A stretch of DNA of 64,000 bases from DTWD01 sp963662965 (GTDB taxonomy: Bacteria > Acidobacteriota > Vicinamibacteria > Vicinamibacterales > UBA8438): NCBI GenBank assembly GCA_963662965.1, contig OY759970.1, positions 806,001-870,000 of the forward strand, written 5' to 3'. Of this stretch, positions 47,719 to 57,116 are shown in pieces; within the stretch, counting starts at the first letter, position 1, and the number at the start of each line of letters is the position of its first letter. A model generated the notes under the pieces. That model was not told the origin of the DNA and made no database searches. It was given only the letters and a program-made list of their open reading frames with translations. Both the position numbers and the translations under genes were made by a program.

Positions 47719-49182
47719 ATGAAGTGCGTGGCGGTGTGTCAGGACGATCTGGTCGTCAAGACCCTGCACCAGGCGCTTGCCCAGACGTTCGACGTCGAGT
47801 TCCTCGTCGAAGAGCGTACGCTCGCCCGCCGGCTGAACGACAGCGGCATCCCGACCAAAGTCGGGGACCCGCGCCGAGTCGACACCTACATCAAGGCGAA
47901 CGTCACACCGACCACATGTCTCATCGTCGAAGACAACGGGCGCAAGAGCGTCCGCCGGATCCTCGAGGCGGCGTCGGACGCTGGGGCGTCGTTGATCTAC
48001 ATCCTCCAGGTCGGCGACCCGAGCTCGAAGCGCACCAATGACTGGACGAGCGCGTTTCCAGACGTGAGCACCTTGACGCTCGCCGATCTCGCGAAAGGCC
48101 CGTTGCTCAGCGCCCTCGACCGATCGCTGACGCGCGCGCGGGTACAGCAATACCAACGCTACTTCGACGACGCCGATCGCGTCCTGATTCTGCTGCACAA
48201 CGATCCAGACCCCGACGCGCTGGCGAGCGGGCTGGCGCTACGCAATCTGTTCCATCGGACGAAGACGACGGCCATCATCGGCGCGTTCAACGGTGTCACG
48301 AGACCAGAGAACCAGCGGATGGCCAATCTGCTGGACATCCGTGTGGAGCGGGTCACGGTCGAGGCCCTGGCACGTTTCGACCGCATTGCCACGGTCGACG
48401 TGCAGCCGCACTACTTTGGGGGTCTGCTCAATCGCGTCGATCTCGTCATCGATCATCATCCGGAACGGTCGGGCTACACGACGACCTTCAAGGACATCCG
48501 TCCCGACTACGGCTCGACGGCGACCATCCTCAGCGACCACCTGCGCGCGGTGAACATCAACATCTCGGAGCGTATCGCGACGGCGATGCTCTATGCGATC
48601 AAGTCGGACACGCTGTTCCTCTCCAGACAAACTAACCACAGCGACCTCGATGCGTTCACGTTCCTGTATCCCCTGGCCGATCCGCAGCTGGTGAGAAAGA
48701 TGGAGGGATCGGGAATCACCCTCGAGCGCCTGCAGTATGTGACGCGGGCGGTTCAGGCGGGTCACGTGCGTGACCAGGTATTTGCCGCACACCTCGGTCC
48801 GGCGCCGCGCGAGGATCTCGTCCCCTACGTCGCTGACTTCCTTCTGCAGATCGAGGACGTCAAGTGGGCCATCGTCGCGGGCCGGGTCAACGACGGCTTG
48901 GTCATTTCCGTCCGCAACGTCGGCTACTCACGTAACGCCGGCGACTTCGTGAAGACCTGGTTCAGCGATATCGGGAGCGCCGGCGGTCACCGGGCGATGG
49001 CCAAGGCGGTCGTGCCGATCGAGGCGTTTCAGGCCAAGTTCGGCCAACTCGACGACGCGGCACTGACGCAGCTGCTGGGTGACCTCGCCGCGCGTTTCCT
49101 CAACGAACCCAACGGCGGGAGCGCTCGAACCGCTCCTCGGCAGACGCGCCCATCCCCGCCGCCAGTCAAGTCCAACGCGTAG
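47719..49182 (+). CDS. DHH/DHHA1 family phosphoesterase with N-terminal Rossmann-like domain
   Basis: 487 residues. Residues 1-140 resemble a TrkA-N/Rossmann-like domain (CVAVCQDDLVVKTLHQALA). The DHH core has LLHNDPDPDALASGLAL and VDLVIDHHPERSGYT; the DHHA1 domain has the glycine/histidine motif IGSAGGHRAMAKAVV. Members hydrolyse oligonucleotides, cyclic dinucleotides or polyphosphate; this architecture resembles proteins annotated as bifunctional oligoribonuclease/PAP phosphatase or exopolyphosphatase-like. Substrate open. Confidence 0.85.
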   Translation: MKCVAVCQDDLVVKTLHQALAQTFDVEFLVEERTLARRLNDSGIPTKVGDPRRVDTYIKANVTPTTCLIVEDNGRKSVRRILEAASDAGASLIYILQVGDPSSKRTNDWTSAFPDVSTLTLADLAKGPLLSALDRSLTRARVQQYQRYFDDADRVLILLHNDPDPDALASGLALRNLFHRTKTTAIIGAFNGVTRPENQRMANLLDIRVERVTVEALARFDRIATVDVQPHYFGGLLNRVDLVIDHHPERSGYTTTFKDIRPDYGSTATILSDHLRAVNINISERIATAMLYAIKSDTLFLSRQTNHSDLDAFTFLYPLADPQLVRKMEGSGITLERLQYVTRAVQAGHVRDQVFAAHLGPAPREDLVPYVADFLLQIEDVKWAIVAGRVNDGLVISVRNVGYSRNAGDFVKTWFSDIGSAGGHRAMAKAVVPIEAFQAKFGQLDDAALTQLLGDLAARFLNEPNGGSARTAPRQTRPSPPPVKSNA

Positions 49183-49218
49183 ACGCGACTGAACTCGGTC
49201 GCCCGAATCAGGATCAAG

Positions 49219-49252
49219 GCGCGCACGGCGCGCCCCCGCGGGCACGGAGTGG
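49219..49252. repeat. Dispersed GC-rich repeat, copy 2
   Basis: GCGCACGGCGCGCCCCCGCG, then GGCACGGAGTGG; close to 43052-43085. It ends at the stop codon of the patatin-like gene. Confidence 0.6.
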
Positions 49253-50713
49253 TTACTCCGCGGCGAGCCGTTCGGAGATCGATCCTCCGACGAGGGGCCG
49301 CTCCGCAGGCGGGGTATCAATCAGCTCGCCACTGGCGCCAACGACCGCGTCGACGAACTGCCGCATTCCGTCCTCGTACCCACGGTCCACCAGCTCCGCC
49401 AGCGTCTGGCGTCGATCGGAGTGCTCGTCGTAACACCCCTCGAAGTCGAACGGACCAAGCGGATTATGCGCCGGCCGCACGTGGAACATCGCCTGAAACT
49501 GTGGGTGGGGGCTCGCGACCGCGTCGTGCAGCGCCGCGGTTTCGAGACTGATCAGATACTGCCCAGCCCGCCCCCTGATGTCTCGGCGGTCGGCGGCGAG
49601 CGTGTGTGGACCGGGCGCCGACGGGAACGCCGAGACGAGAATCACCTGCTGCGCCCCGGCGCACGCGACTTCCTCAAGCAGGCGCGGCATCGCCTCGAGG
49701 CGGTCGCAGACACGATGGGTCTCGCCCCGCCACGCGCTCTCGGGGGCATAGCTCACCAGGTGCGGCTCCGTCGCGACGGGGACGCTCAAGGCGCTGGCGA
49801 GCGCGTCCATGGCATGCCGTTTCGGTTCACGCGTGAGATCGACAACCTCCAGTGGTCGGGTGCCGGCGTCGGCGGCACGATCCTGCACATACGCGTGTCG
49901 GTGTGGGTCCGCCAGCAGCGCGAATACCATGTCGCGCCGCGCGTCGACGTCGTGCGTGAGGACCAACAGCTCGCGGAAGCCCGGCTGCCCGACATTGTCA
50001 CCGAGCAACTCCGCGTAGCGCTCACCGAGGTCACCGTGTGCCGGGGTGGCGATCCGGGCGGCGCCGCGCATGATCTGCCACAAGCCTCCGATAAACCACT
50101 CGGTTGCCGCCGACAGCTCGAGTGGGGTCCCGAGCAGGCGCCACCACACGCCGCCGCGCGCGCGTCGCCGCGGGCCACGGCGCAGGGCCGCGGAGACGGC
50201 GTCGACGGCAAGCAAGGCGAGCAACGACGCCATGACCACAACGACGAATCTGGGCACATAGGTCGGCAGGGCGGCGGGAGCGAAGACCACATCGAGCCAG
50301 CCTGCGTACGCCGAGGCGACCGCGTTCCCAATGTCGAGACCGACGAGCTGCAGAAAATATCCAACTGGGTAGGCGATCGCGGCGCCGGCCAAGACGACGA
50401 CCGGCAGCAAGACGGCTGCGAACGCGGCTACCAGCATCCAGCCTGCGGCGCGCAACGAGGTCCGCCAGCGATAGAGGCGTCTCACGCCGGCGCTGCGCCA
50501 TACGCCGCTTGGTTCCCACAACCGGGCACCACCATCGATCGCGCCAAACATCGCACCGACGGCACCGACACCCCGACCCGCAATGAGATCGATCTTGACG
50601 CCGGCCTCGTGGAGCGCGCGAAGCACGCCGGCATGGTACGCGCCAGCGGTGCCGGTGCCGGTCAGCACCAACGCCGTGCGTAGCTGCGGAACGTAACGGG
50701 GAGCAGGCTCCAA
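49253..50713 (-). CDS. Patatin-like membrane protein lacking the catalytic Ser
   Basis: 486 residues. The N-terminus has a patatin-like start (LVLTGTGTAGAYHAGVLRAL), but the usual nucleophile GxSxG reads G-R-G-V-G (in IAGRGVGAVGAM), so the serine is missing. Three or four membrane helices follow at about residues 90-185. The C-terminal half is soluble (ELLVLTHDVDARRDMVFALL, then APHNPLGPFDF-like). It is probably a non-catalytic relative of bacterial patatin phospholipases, with unknown role. Confidence 0.7.
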   Translation of the reverse strand: MEPAPRYVPQLRTALVLTGTGTAGAYHAGVLRALHEAGVKIDLIAGRGVGAVGAMFGAIDGGARLWEPSGVWRSAGVRRLYRWRTSLRAAGWMLVAAFAAVLLPVVVLAGAAIAYPVGYFLQLVGLDIGNAVASAYAGWLDVVFAPAALPTYVPRFVVVVMASLLALLAVDAVSAALRRGPRRRARGGVWWRLLGTPLELSAATEWFIGGLWQIMRGAARIATPAHGDLGERYAELLGDNVGQPGFRELLVLTHDVDARRDMVFALLADPHRHAYVQDRAADAGTRPLEVVDLTREPKRHAMDALASALSVPVATEPHLVSYAPESAWRGETHRVCDRLEAMPRLLEEVACAGAQQVILVSAFPSAPGPHTLAADRRDIRGRAGQYLISLETAALHDAVASPHPQFQAMFHVRPAHNPLGPFDFEGCYDEHSDRRQTLAELVDRGYEDGMRQFVDAVVGASGELIDTPPAERPLVGGSISERLAAE

Positions 50714-50727
50714 CTTGGGAATCGCGC

Positions 50728-51192
50728 CTATGTATCGTGAATCGTGGACAACTCGATGAGCTCGAACTCTCGCACGCCGTTTGGCGTGGTCACCGTGATC
50801 TCATCGCCTTCTTCCTTCCCCACGAGCGCGCGGCCAATCGGTGAGGCGGTCGAAATCCAGCCCTTGTCGGGGTCGGCATCCTCCGCCATGACGAGCTCAT
50901 ACGTAACCATCTCGCCACCACCGTCGCGCAGGCGGACGCTCGAGCCGAACGCTGCCCGGTCGTGCGGCAACTTGTCGAGGTTCATCAGCGAGATCTCGGA
51001 CACCCGTGTCCGCAGCATGCTGATCTGCGCCTCGACCAGTCGCTGGCGTTCCTTGGCCGCCTGGTATTCGGCGTTCTCGCGGAGGTCGCCGTGCTCGCGC
51101 GCCCGCTGGATCTCTTTCGGGAGCTCGTGCTTGAGCTCGCGGTCGAGTGTTTGGATCTCCACCTCGAACCGCTTCAGCATCTTCTCCTTCAT
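50728..51192 (-). CDS. greA: GreA/GreB-family transcript cleavage factor
   Basis: 154 residues: N-terminal coiled coil (LKRFEVEIQTLDRELKHELP, then ARAREHGD-like, with LRENAEYQAAKERQ) with the acidic tip that enters the RNA polymerase secondary channel, and a C-terminal FKBP-like domain ending IGRALVGKEEGDEITVTTPN. It rescues backtracked polymerase. ATG 51192 used; ATG 51180 with AAGGAG just upstream is an alternative. Confidence 0.92.
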   Translation of the reverse strand: MKEKMLKRFEVEIQTLDRELKHELPKEIQRAREHGDLRENAEYQAAKERQRLVEAQISMLRTRVSEISLMNLDKLPHDRAAFGSSVRLRDGGGEMVTYELVMAEDADPDKGWISTASPIGRALVGKEEGDEITVTTPNGVREFELIELSTIHDT

Positions 51193-51239
51193 TGGAATGG
51201 GTCGTAGCGTAGCACATCTGTTATGCTCGCCCACCCCGC

Positions 51240-52058
51240 GTGAAGAGCATCACCTCCCGTCACAACGCACTCGTCACCCGTTTCCGATCGGCGAGACGCG
51301 AACGGCGTGCCGCGCGCACGCACATCGTGCTCGACGGCCTGCGCCTGGTCGCCGACGCCCAACGCTCGGGCGTCGCGATCGACACGCTGCTCGTATCTGC
51401 GGCCGCCCTGCGACGAGACCCACACGTTCGCGCCCTCGTCGACGACTGCGACACCGAAAGGACGGTCCTGGCCACCGGCACCGACGGGGTGATGGATGCC
51501 ACAAGTCCACTCCGCACCCCGTCGACCGCCATCGCGCTGGCCCGGCATCGTCCGATCGGCACGGACGACGTCATCTCGCCGGACGCGGCCGGCTACATCT
51601 TGATGCCGATCGGTGTGCAGGACCCTGGCAATCTCGGCGCCATCGTACGCACTGCGGTCGCGGCGGGCGCGACCGGTGTTATCGTCGATCGAAGCTCGGC
51701 CGACCCGTTCGGGTGGAAGGCGCTGCGCGGCGCGATGGGATGCACGTTCAAGCTTCCGGTGGCTGACACCGACGACGTGGCGGGCGCGCTCGAACACGCA
51801 CATCGGCGTGGCTGGACGGTGGTGGCGACCGCGCCTCGGGGCGCTCCGTCGCTCTACGAGCTCGACTTGCAGCGCCCCCTGGTGGTCCTGATGGGTAACG
51901 AAGGCTCCGGTCTGAACGCGCCGCTCGGGCGAGCCATCGACACCACACTCTCGATTCCGATGGCCGACGGTGTCGAGTCGCTCAACGTCGCGGCGGCGGC
52001 CGCCGTGATTGCGTACGAAGTGCGACGGCAGGAATTGTGCCGCGAATCACGCGGTTAG
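51240..52058 (+). CDS. TrmH/SpoU-family RNA 2'-O-methyltransferase
   Basis: 272 residues. N-terminal substrate-binding domain, then the SPOUT knot motifs: QDPGNLGAIVRTAVAAG (1), VVLMGNEGSGLNAPL (2), IPMADGVESLNVAAAAAVIA (3). It methylates ribose in rRNA or tRNA; target unspecified (RlmB-like). GTG 51240 start. Divergent from greA; rarA starts 11 bases after. Confidence 0.9.
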   Translation: MKSITSRHNALVTRFRSARRERRAARTHIVLDGLRLVADAQRSGVAIDTLLVSAAALRRDPHVRALVDDCDTERTVLATGTDGVMDATSPLRTPSTAIALARHRPIGTDDVISPDAAGYILMPIGVQDPGNLGAIVRTAVAAGATGVIVDRSSADPFGWKALRGAMGCTFKLPVADTDDVAGALEHAHRRGWTVVATAPRGAPSLYELDLQRPLVVLMGNEGSGLNAPLGRAIDTTLSIPMADGVESLNVAAAAAVIAYEVRRQELCRESRG

Positions 52059-52068
52059 GACACTGGGC

Positions 52069-53451
52069 ATGAAGGCCGGTCACCTCTTCGAATCTGACGC
52101 GCCCGAGCCATCGGCGGCCGGATCACCGCTCGCCGACCGGATGCGCCCGCGCACGTTCGATGAGCTCGTCGGCCAGCACGAGCTGCTGGACCGAGGTCAG
52201 CCGCTCCGAGAGGCGATCGCGCAAGACGCGCTGCAATCGATCATTCTCTGGGGTCCACCGGGCACCGGCAAGACCACCGTGGCTCGTTTGATCGCGACCA
52301 CCACCCGCGCCCACTTCATCGCGTTTAGTGCGGTCCTGTCGAGCATCAAGGACATCAAAGCGGTGATGGCCGAGGCCGAAGCGAGTCGGCGCCAGCTCGG
52401 ACGACGCACGATCGTGTTCGTCGACGAGATCCACCGCTTCAACAAGGCGCAGCAGGACGCCTTCTTGCCACGCGTCGAGGCCGGCGACATCGTGCTCATC
52501 GGCGCGACGACGGAGAACCCCTCGTTTGAGGTCAACGCGGCGCTGCTGTCACGAAGCAAAGTGTTCGTGCTGCAGCCGCTCTCGACGGACGAGACCGCGA
52601 CACTCCTGCGACGCGCGGTGAGCGATCGCGAACGCGGCCTCGGCGCCCAGCAGCTCGAGGCCGACGACGAGGCGCTCCGCGCCATCGCGCAACACGCGAA
52701 CGGTGATGCGCGGGTCGCACTCAATCTGCTCGAGCTTGCCGCCACCCTCGCACGTCGTGGCGACGACGCCGCACCTCATGGCACCGCCGCCGATCCCGGT
52801 GGGCGCATCGACCATACGCTGCTCGCCCGGGCGCTGCACAAGCGGGCGCTCCTGTACGACAAGACCGGGGAGGAGCACTACAACCTCATCTCGGCCCTAC
52901 ACAAGTCGCTCCGCAATAGCGACCCCGACGCCGGATTGTACTGGCTCGCGCGGATGGTCGAAGCCGGCGAGGACCCGCTCTACATCGCACGGCGACTCGT
53001 CCGCTTCGCGTCGGAGGACATCGGCAACGCCGACCCGTCCGCGTTGACGGTCGCGGTGGCCGCCAAGGACGCGGTCCACTTCATCGGCATGCCGGAGGGC
53101 AATACCGCGCTGGCCCAAGCGGTGACCTACCTGGCGACCGCACCAAAGAGCAACGCGGTCTACGCGGGATACACCCAGGCGGCCGCCGACGCACATCGCG
53201 ACGTGGCCGAACCGGTGCCGCTCCACTTGCGCAACACGCCGACCCGTCTAATGAAGGAGCTCGACTACGGCCAAGGCTACGAGTACGCGCACGACGACGC
53301 CGACGCGGTGACCGGCATGGATTGCCTCCCGCCATCGCTGGCGGGCCGGCGATATTACCGGCCGACGACGCGAGGATACGAGAAGGAGGTCGGGCGCCGC
53401 CTGAGTGCGTGGCGCGAGCTGAAGCGCGAGAAGCCGAGCGACAAATCCTAA
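52069..53451 (+). CDS. rarA: Replication-associated recombination protein RarA (MgsA)
   Basis: 460 residues. AAA+ ATPase with Walker A WGPPGTGKTT, Walker B VFVDEIHRFNKAQQDAFLP, sensor ATTENPSFEVN, and the C-terminal MgsA domain (ARRLVRFASEDIGNADPSAL). It acts at stalled replication forks with SSB. ATG 52069 begins the conserved LFESD N-terminus. Confidence 0.95.
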   Translation: MKAGHLFESDAPEPSAAGSPLADRMRPRTFDELVGQHELLDRGQPLREAIAQDALQSIILWGPPGTGKTTVARLIATTTRAHFIAFSAVLSSIKDIKAVMAEAEASRRQLGRRTIVFVDEIHRFNKAQQDAFLPRVEAGDIVLIGATTENPSFEVNAALLSRSKVFVLQPLSTDETATLLRRAVSDRERGLGAQQLEADDEALRAIAQHANGDARVALNLLELAATLARRGDDAAPHGTAADPGGRIDHTLLARALHKRALLYDKTGEEHYNLISALHKSLRNSDPDAGLYWLARMVEAGEDPLYIARRLVRFASEDIGNADPSALTVAVAAKDAVHFIGMPEGNTALAQAVTYLATAPKSNAVYAGYTQAAADAHRDVAEPVPLHLRNTPTRLMKELDYGQGYEYAHDDADAVTGMDCLPPSLAGRRYYRPTTRGYEKEVGRRLSAWRELKREKPSDKS

Positions 53452-53457
53452 GCCGTT

Positions 53458-53628
53458 ATGTGTGTCGTCTACTACGTCGGCCGCGCACTCCAGCTGTTGG
53501 GCATGTGGCTCCTGATCGTGGCCATCGTGATCGCCGGGCCACTCGGTCCGAGCCCGCGGATCTTCGGCGTTGGCATCGGCGTGTTCGTGATCGGCTGGTT
53601 CATCGTGAAGAAGCAGACCGGCCGGTAG
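53458..53628 (+). CDS. 56-residue two-helix membrane protein
   Basis: ATG 53458, six bases after the rarA stop. Two hydrophobic helices (LLGMWLLIVAIVIAGPLG; FGVGIGVFVIGWFIVKK) with a short PSPR turn, ending KKQTGR. The start and composition are typical of a real small membrane protein. It probably shares the rarA transcript. Function unknown. Confidence 0.6.
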   Translation: MCVVYYVGRALQLLGMWLLIVAIVIAGPLGPSPRIFGVGIGVFVIGWFIVKKQTGR

Positions 53629-53639
53629 CCCGTCGGCGG

Positions 53640-53934
53640 CAGCGAGCCTTCATCTCCTAGTGGGCGGGTCCTGTCATCGGATTGTCACTTGCGGCGCGAT
53701 CGAAGCGGGGTGCGCGGGATCACCATCCGGATGCTGAGCGATAAGAGATCGCTAACCAAAGTCGGGCTCACTTGGCGTGAGTACAGCCTCCATGCGGGGT
53801 CCGCGGGATCGACCGTCAAGCTGCTAAGAACACATCTCGCCAAGGAAAGCGTGGCTGCTCAGAATCGAAGTACCGCCGACCTTCGACCGCGACGCAAGCG
53901 ACGGTCCGATGCCACCCGCCGACGGAGGAGTGGG
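53640..53934. other. Intergenic stretch, no gene recognised
   Basis: About 295 bases after the small membrane protein. Open frames are arginine/serine-rich and look random; two GGGATC-containing motifs near 53715 and 53806 resemble each other. No promoter or RNA can be supported. Confidence 0.4.
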
Positions 53935-54190
53935 CTCGCGCAGGGGTGGTCGGGGTGTCGCGGAGAACGCCATGATGCCCGCCGACTAGGGCATGGACGA
54001 AAACTTCGCCGAAGCCGCCAGCGGACGAGCCTGCTCCCTGTGATCCGTGAGTGTCAAATGACCCGTACTGCGGGTTGCAGCGGCACGCGCCGTCGCTAGT
54101 TAGCTGTTGCTCGCCGCGTGAGGAGTTTCGCCTGCGGTCGGAGGCGAAGTTTTCCGGCGGGCCGATCTGGCGGCCGGAGTGACGCCCCGG
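53935..54190. repeat. ~250-bp dispersed element, copy B (degraded cysteine-rich ORF)
   Basis: Inverted relative to copy A (16610-16865). On the plus strand it still encodes NFAEAASGRA and the conserved tail CCSPREEFRLRSEAKFSGGP-IWRPE ending at the TGA at about 54179. The front half has TAG, TGA and frameshift lesions, and the ribosome-binding site has weakened from GGAGG to GGAGA. It is a pseudogene copy of the small protein at 16621-16830. Confidence 0.75.
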
Positions 54191-54208
54191 CCGCCCCGGC
54201 GTCTCTCC

Positions 54209-56221
54209 CTACTCAGGCAGCGCGAGTGCGACGTACTCGCTCGGCATCTCTTCCCAACCGACCGTGACGACGATGTACTGCCGCCCGTCCACCATGTAGG
54301 TCATCGGCGCCGCGGTGGTGCCACCCGGGAGCTCCACTTCGCCGAGGATCTCACCGGTCATCTTGTCGTAGGCCCGCAGCATCTTGCCGCCGGCCCCGCC
54401 CCAGATCGACCGCAGCACGACGACGCCGGTATTTCCGCCTTCGCCGAGGATCACCAGCGATTTGGTAACGAGCGGAGAGACCCGGCCCGGTTGGCCCAGC
54501 ATGGGGAGATCGAGGTCGCGAAGCGCCGGATGGCCGCGGGGTCCGTCGCCGTTGGCCACCGACCACAAGATCTCGCCTCGGTTGAGGTCGATGGCCACCA
54601 GCCGCCCGAACGGCGGCTTGAACAGCGGCAGCTCCTGCGGCCCCTCGACCGCGGTGAGCGAGTGCACCACCAGGTTCATATCGGAGCGCGGGTGCTCGGA
54701 CGGCACGATACCGATCACCGACTCGCTGTGCACCGACGGCACATAGAGAATCCCCAGTTCCGGGTCGACCGCGGCGCCACCCCAATCGGCGCCGCCGACG
54801 ACGCCCGGCATCTGCAACGTACCCTGCGTCCCGTCCGGCTCGTCGTCGATCAAGGTCGGCGGGGTAAACAGCGGACCAGTCACGTGGCTGGTGAAAATGT
54901 CGAGAGCCTCGCGTCGCAGCTCGGGCGTGAGGTCGATCAGGTCGTCGACGCTGGTCCCCTGCTGGTCGAACGGTGGCGGCTTCGTCGGAAACGGCTGCGT
55001 CGGCGCGTACCACTCGCCGGGGACGTTGCCGGGCGGAACCGGCCGCTCCTCGATCGGCCAGACCGGCTCTCCGGTGGCGCGATCGAACACATAGGTGAAC
55101 GCCTGCTTGCTGACGACGGCCACCGCCTCGATCACCCGCCCGTCGACTTCGATGTCGACGACGTTGGGTGCCGCCGGGAAGTCGTAATCCCAGATGCCGT
55201 GGTGGACCGCCTGGAAGTGCCAGACGCGCTGCCCGGTTCGCGCATCGAGGCAGACGATCGCCTCGGCAAACAGGTTGTCGCCCGGTCGGTATCCGCCGTA
55301 ATAGTCATTGGTCGGTGTCGACAGCGGCACGTAGACGTACCCGAGCTCCTCGTCAGCACTCGCCCACGCCCACATGTTGGTGTTGCCGGTGTACTCCCAC
55401 GACGCCCGGTCCTGACTGAGCGCCGTGAGCCACGTCTCGTTCCCCGGTTCCCCTTCACGCGGCACGGTGTGGAAGCTCCAGAGCTGTTCCCCGCTGCGAA
55501 CATCGAAGCCGCGGACATCCCCGGGTGGCATCTCCTTCATCGCCGGCATCGTCGGGTTGGTGACATCGGTCATCGCCGATCCGATCACGACGACGTCGTT
55601 CACCACAATCGGGGGCGAACCCCAGCTGAAGGTCTCGACGGTGCGGTCGTCATAGCCCTGGGTGAGGTCGACTTCGCCGCCATGGCCGAACCCCTGGTAG
55701 CGCGCACCCGTCCGCGCGTTCAGCGCGACGAGGTACGAGCCGACGACGGCGATGACGCGGGCATCCTCACTCTGCGGGTCGTCCCAGTACGCGACACCGC
55801 GGGTCTGGCGGACGCGCTCAAACGGCTCGCCGTCGCGGTCCGGCGGCGTGTCGTGCCACAGCACCTCTCCGGAGGACGCATCGAGCGCCGCGACCGTCCC
55901 CAGGCCGGTACTGATATAGAGCCGACCATCGGCCATGAGCGGCGTGTTCTGCGCCGCCACCGATGCGCGGACGTCGCGGTCGCCGCGCACCGCGTCGGGG
56001 AGGACCGACTGGCGCCAGACGATCTCCAGATCGCCGAAGTTGTCGGCGTCGATCTGATCCAACGGCGAGTACTTGGACCCCTCGACGTCCGATCCATACG
56101 CGCGCCACTCCGCCGTCTGGGCGGTCGTCGGCGACGCCGTGGCGCCGGTGATGACGGTCAGGCAGACGACAACCGCTACGCGTGAGCCGAAACCCTCACG
56201 TCGATTCGCGAATCCATTCAT
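54209..56221 (-). CDS. PQQ-dependent dehydrogenase, secreted
   Basis: 670 residues with a signal peptide and PQQ-propeller repeats (W-motifs such as GDLEIVWRQSVLP, EVLWHDTPP, EQLWSFHTVP, RVWHFQAVHHGIWDYDF, EILWSV). The HxGIWDYD segment and GGADWGGAAVDP are typical of quinoprotein glucose/alcohol dehydrogenase-like enzymes. No haem-binding CxxCH is fused, so electrons need a separate acceptor. The start overlaps the stop of the MBL gene upstream (56218-56221). Confidence 0.87.
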   Translation of the reverse strand: MNGFANRREGFGSRVAVVVCLTVITGATASPTTAQTAEWRAYGSDVEGSKYSPLDQIDADNFGDLEIVWRQSVLPDAVRGDRDVRASVAAQNTPLMADGRLYISTGLGTVAALDASSGEVLWHDTPPDRDGEPFERVRQTRGVAYWDDPQSEDARVIAVVGSYLVALNARTGARYQGFGHGGEVDLTQGYDDRTVETFSWGSPPIVVNDVVVIGSAMTDVTNPTMPAMKEMPPGDVRGFDVRSGEQLWSFHTVPREGEPGNETWLTALSQDRASWEYTGNTNMWAWASADEELGYVYVPLSTPTNDYYGGYRPGDNLFAEAIVCLDARTGQRVWHFQAVHHGIWDYDFPAAPNVVDIEVDGRVIEAVAVVSKQAFTYVFDRATGEPVWPIEERPVPPGNVPGEWYAPTQPFPTKPPPFDQQGTSVDDLIDLTPELRREALDIFTSHVTGPLFTPPTLIDDEPDGTQGTLQMPGVVGGADWGGAAVDPELGILYVPSVHSESVIGIVPSEHPRSDMNLVVHSLTAVEGPQELPLFKPPFGRLVAIDLNRGEILWSVANGDGPRGHPALRDLDLPMLGQPGRVSPLVTKSLVILGEGGNTGVVVLRSIWGGAGGKMLRAYDKMTGEILGEVELPGGTTAAPMTYMVDGRQYIVVTVGWEEMPSEYVALALPE

Positions 56222-57084
56222 GGAGTGTCACTCTCCTCAGTTGAAATCTCGTCGTAGAACCCAGGAATACTCCGACGCATAAACAGACCGTTGGGCGCCA
56301 TCGTCCAGCTCAGCTCGTCGGTCACGATACGCGCCGCGGCGTCCTCCTTCGTCACCCCCGACTCAACCAGCTCGCGCATCCGCTCCCGGACCGCCAGGAA
56401 CTGATCGCGAAAGGCCTCGATGTCGGTGCGGGTCATGAGGCTGCCGTGTCCCGGAATGGCCGTGTCGAAGTCGAGCTCGAGAATCCCCTCGAGCGTGCTG
56501 ATCCACTCCTTGCTGCTACCACCGTTCGCATAGTCGATGAACGGTGCGATACCGTGCAGGAGGTCGCCGGCATGCACCGTTCGGAGGTCTGGGAAATAGA
56601 CAACCGCATCGCCGTTTGTGTGCCCTCGACCGAGGTGATGGGCCCGCACCTCGATGCCCCCCAGGTGGACCGCCGTCTGGTCGGTAAAGACGATACGCGG
56701 CGGTGCGTCCTGCTCTCCCCGCACCATGTTCTTGCGGGCGTTCTCGTGTGCGATGATCTCGGCGTCGTCGATGAACCCGACGTTGCCGCCGGCGTGGTCG
56801 CCGTGATGGTGTGTGTTGATGATGTAGCGGATCGGTTGATCCGTGACCTCTCGCACGCGCGCCTGGATCTGCTCGACGTTCCGCGGGAACTTGTCGTCGA
56901 CCAGAATGACGCCGTCCGACGTGACGCGGACGCCGACGTTCCCGCCGACGCCGTTGATGTAGTACAGCCCGTCCTTGACCGGCGTGACACTCAACGTCTC
57001 CGGCTGCTGGCCGGTCACCACGATCGCCGCCGCGGCGGCAAGGGCCACCGTCGCCACCATCACCGATCTCATCACATCCCGCAT
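56218..57084 (-). CDS. Secreted metallo-beta-lactamase-fold hydrolase
   Basis: 288 residues from ATG 57084, preceded by GGAGGG. Signal peptide, then the MBL core with metal motif THHHGDHAGGN, later histidines in HHLGRGHTNGDAVVYF and the terminal IPGHG. Secreted MBL proteins of this kind are frequent in acidobacteria, with unproven substrates. It is translationally coupled to the PQQ dehydrogenase. Confidence 0.85.
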   Translation of the reverse strand: MRDVMRSVMVATVALAAAAAIVVTGQQPETLSVTPVKDGLYYINGVGGNVGVRVTSDGVILVDDKFPRNVEQIQARVREVTDQPIRYIINTHHHGDHAGGNVGFIDDAEIIAHENARKNMVRGEQDAPPRIVFTDQTAVHLGGIEVRAHHLGRGHTNGDAVVYFPDLRTVHAGDLLHGIAPFIDYANGGSSKEWISTLEGILELDFDTAIPGHGSLMTRTDIEAFRDQFLAVRERMRELVESGVTKEDAAARIVTDELSWTMAPNGLFMRRSIPGFYDEISTEESDTP

Positions 57085-57116
57085 GTCGCTCCCTCCTGCT
57101 TCCCGTGGTCCGACCA

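Noticed and set aside
54179..56185. 668-codon plus-strand frame opposite the PQQ dehydrogenase
   Set aside because: Arginine/histidine-rich and without motifs; the minus strand encodes a clear quinoprotein. A similar antisense frame opposite uvrB (45292-46602) was rejected for the same reason.
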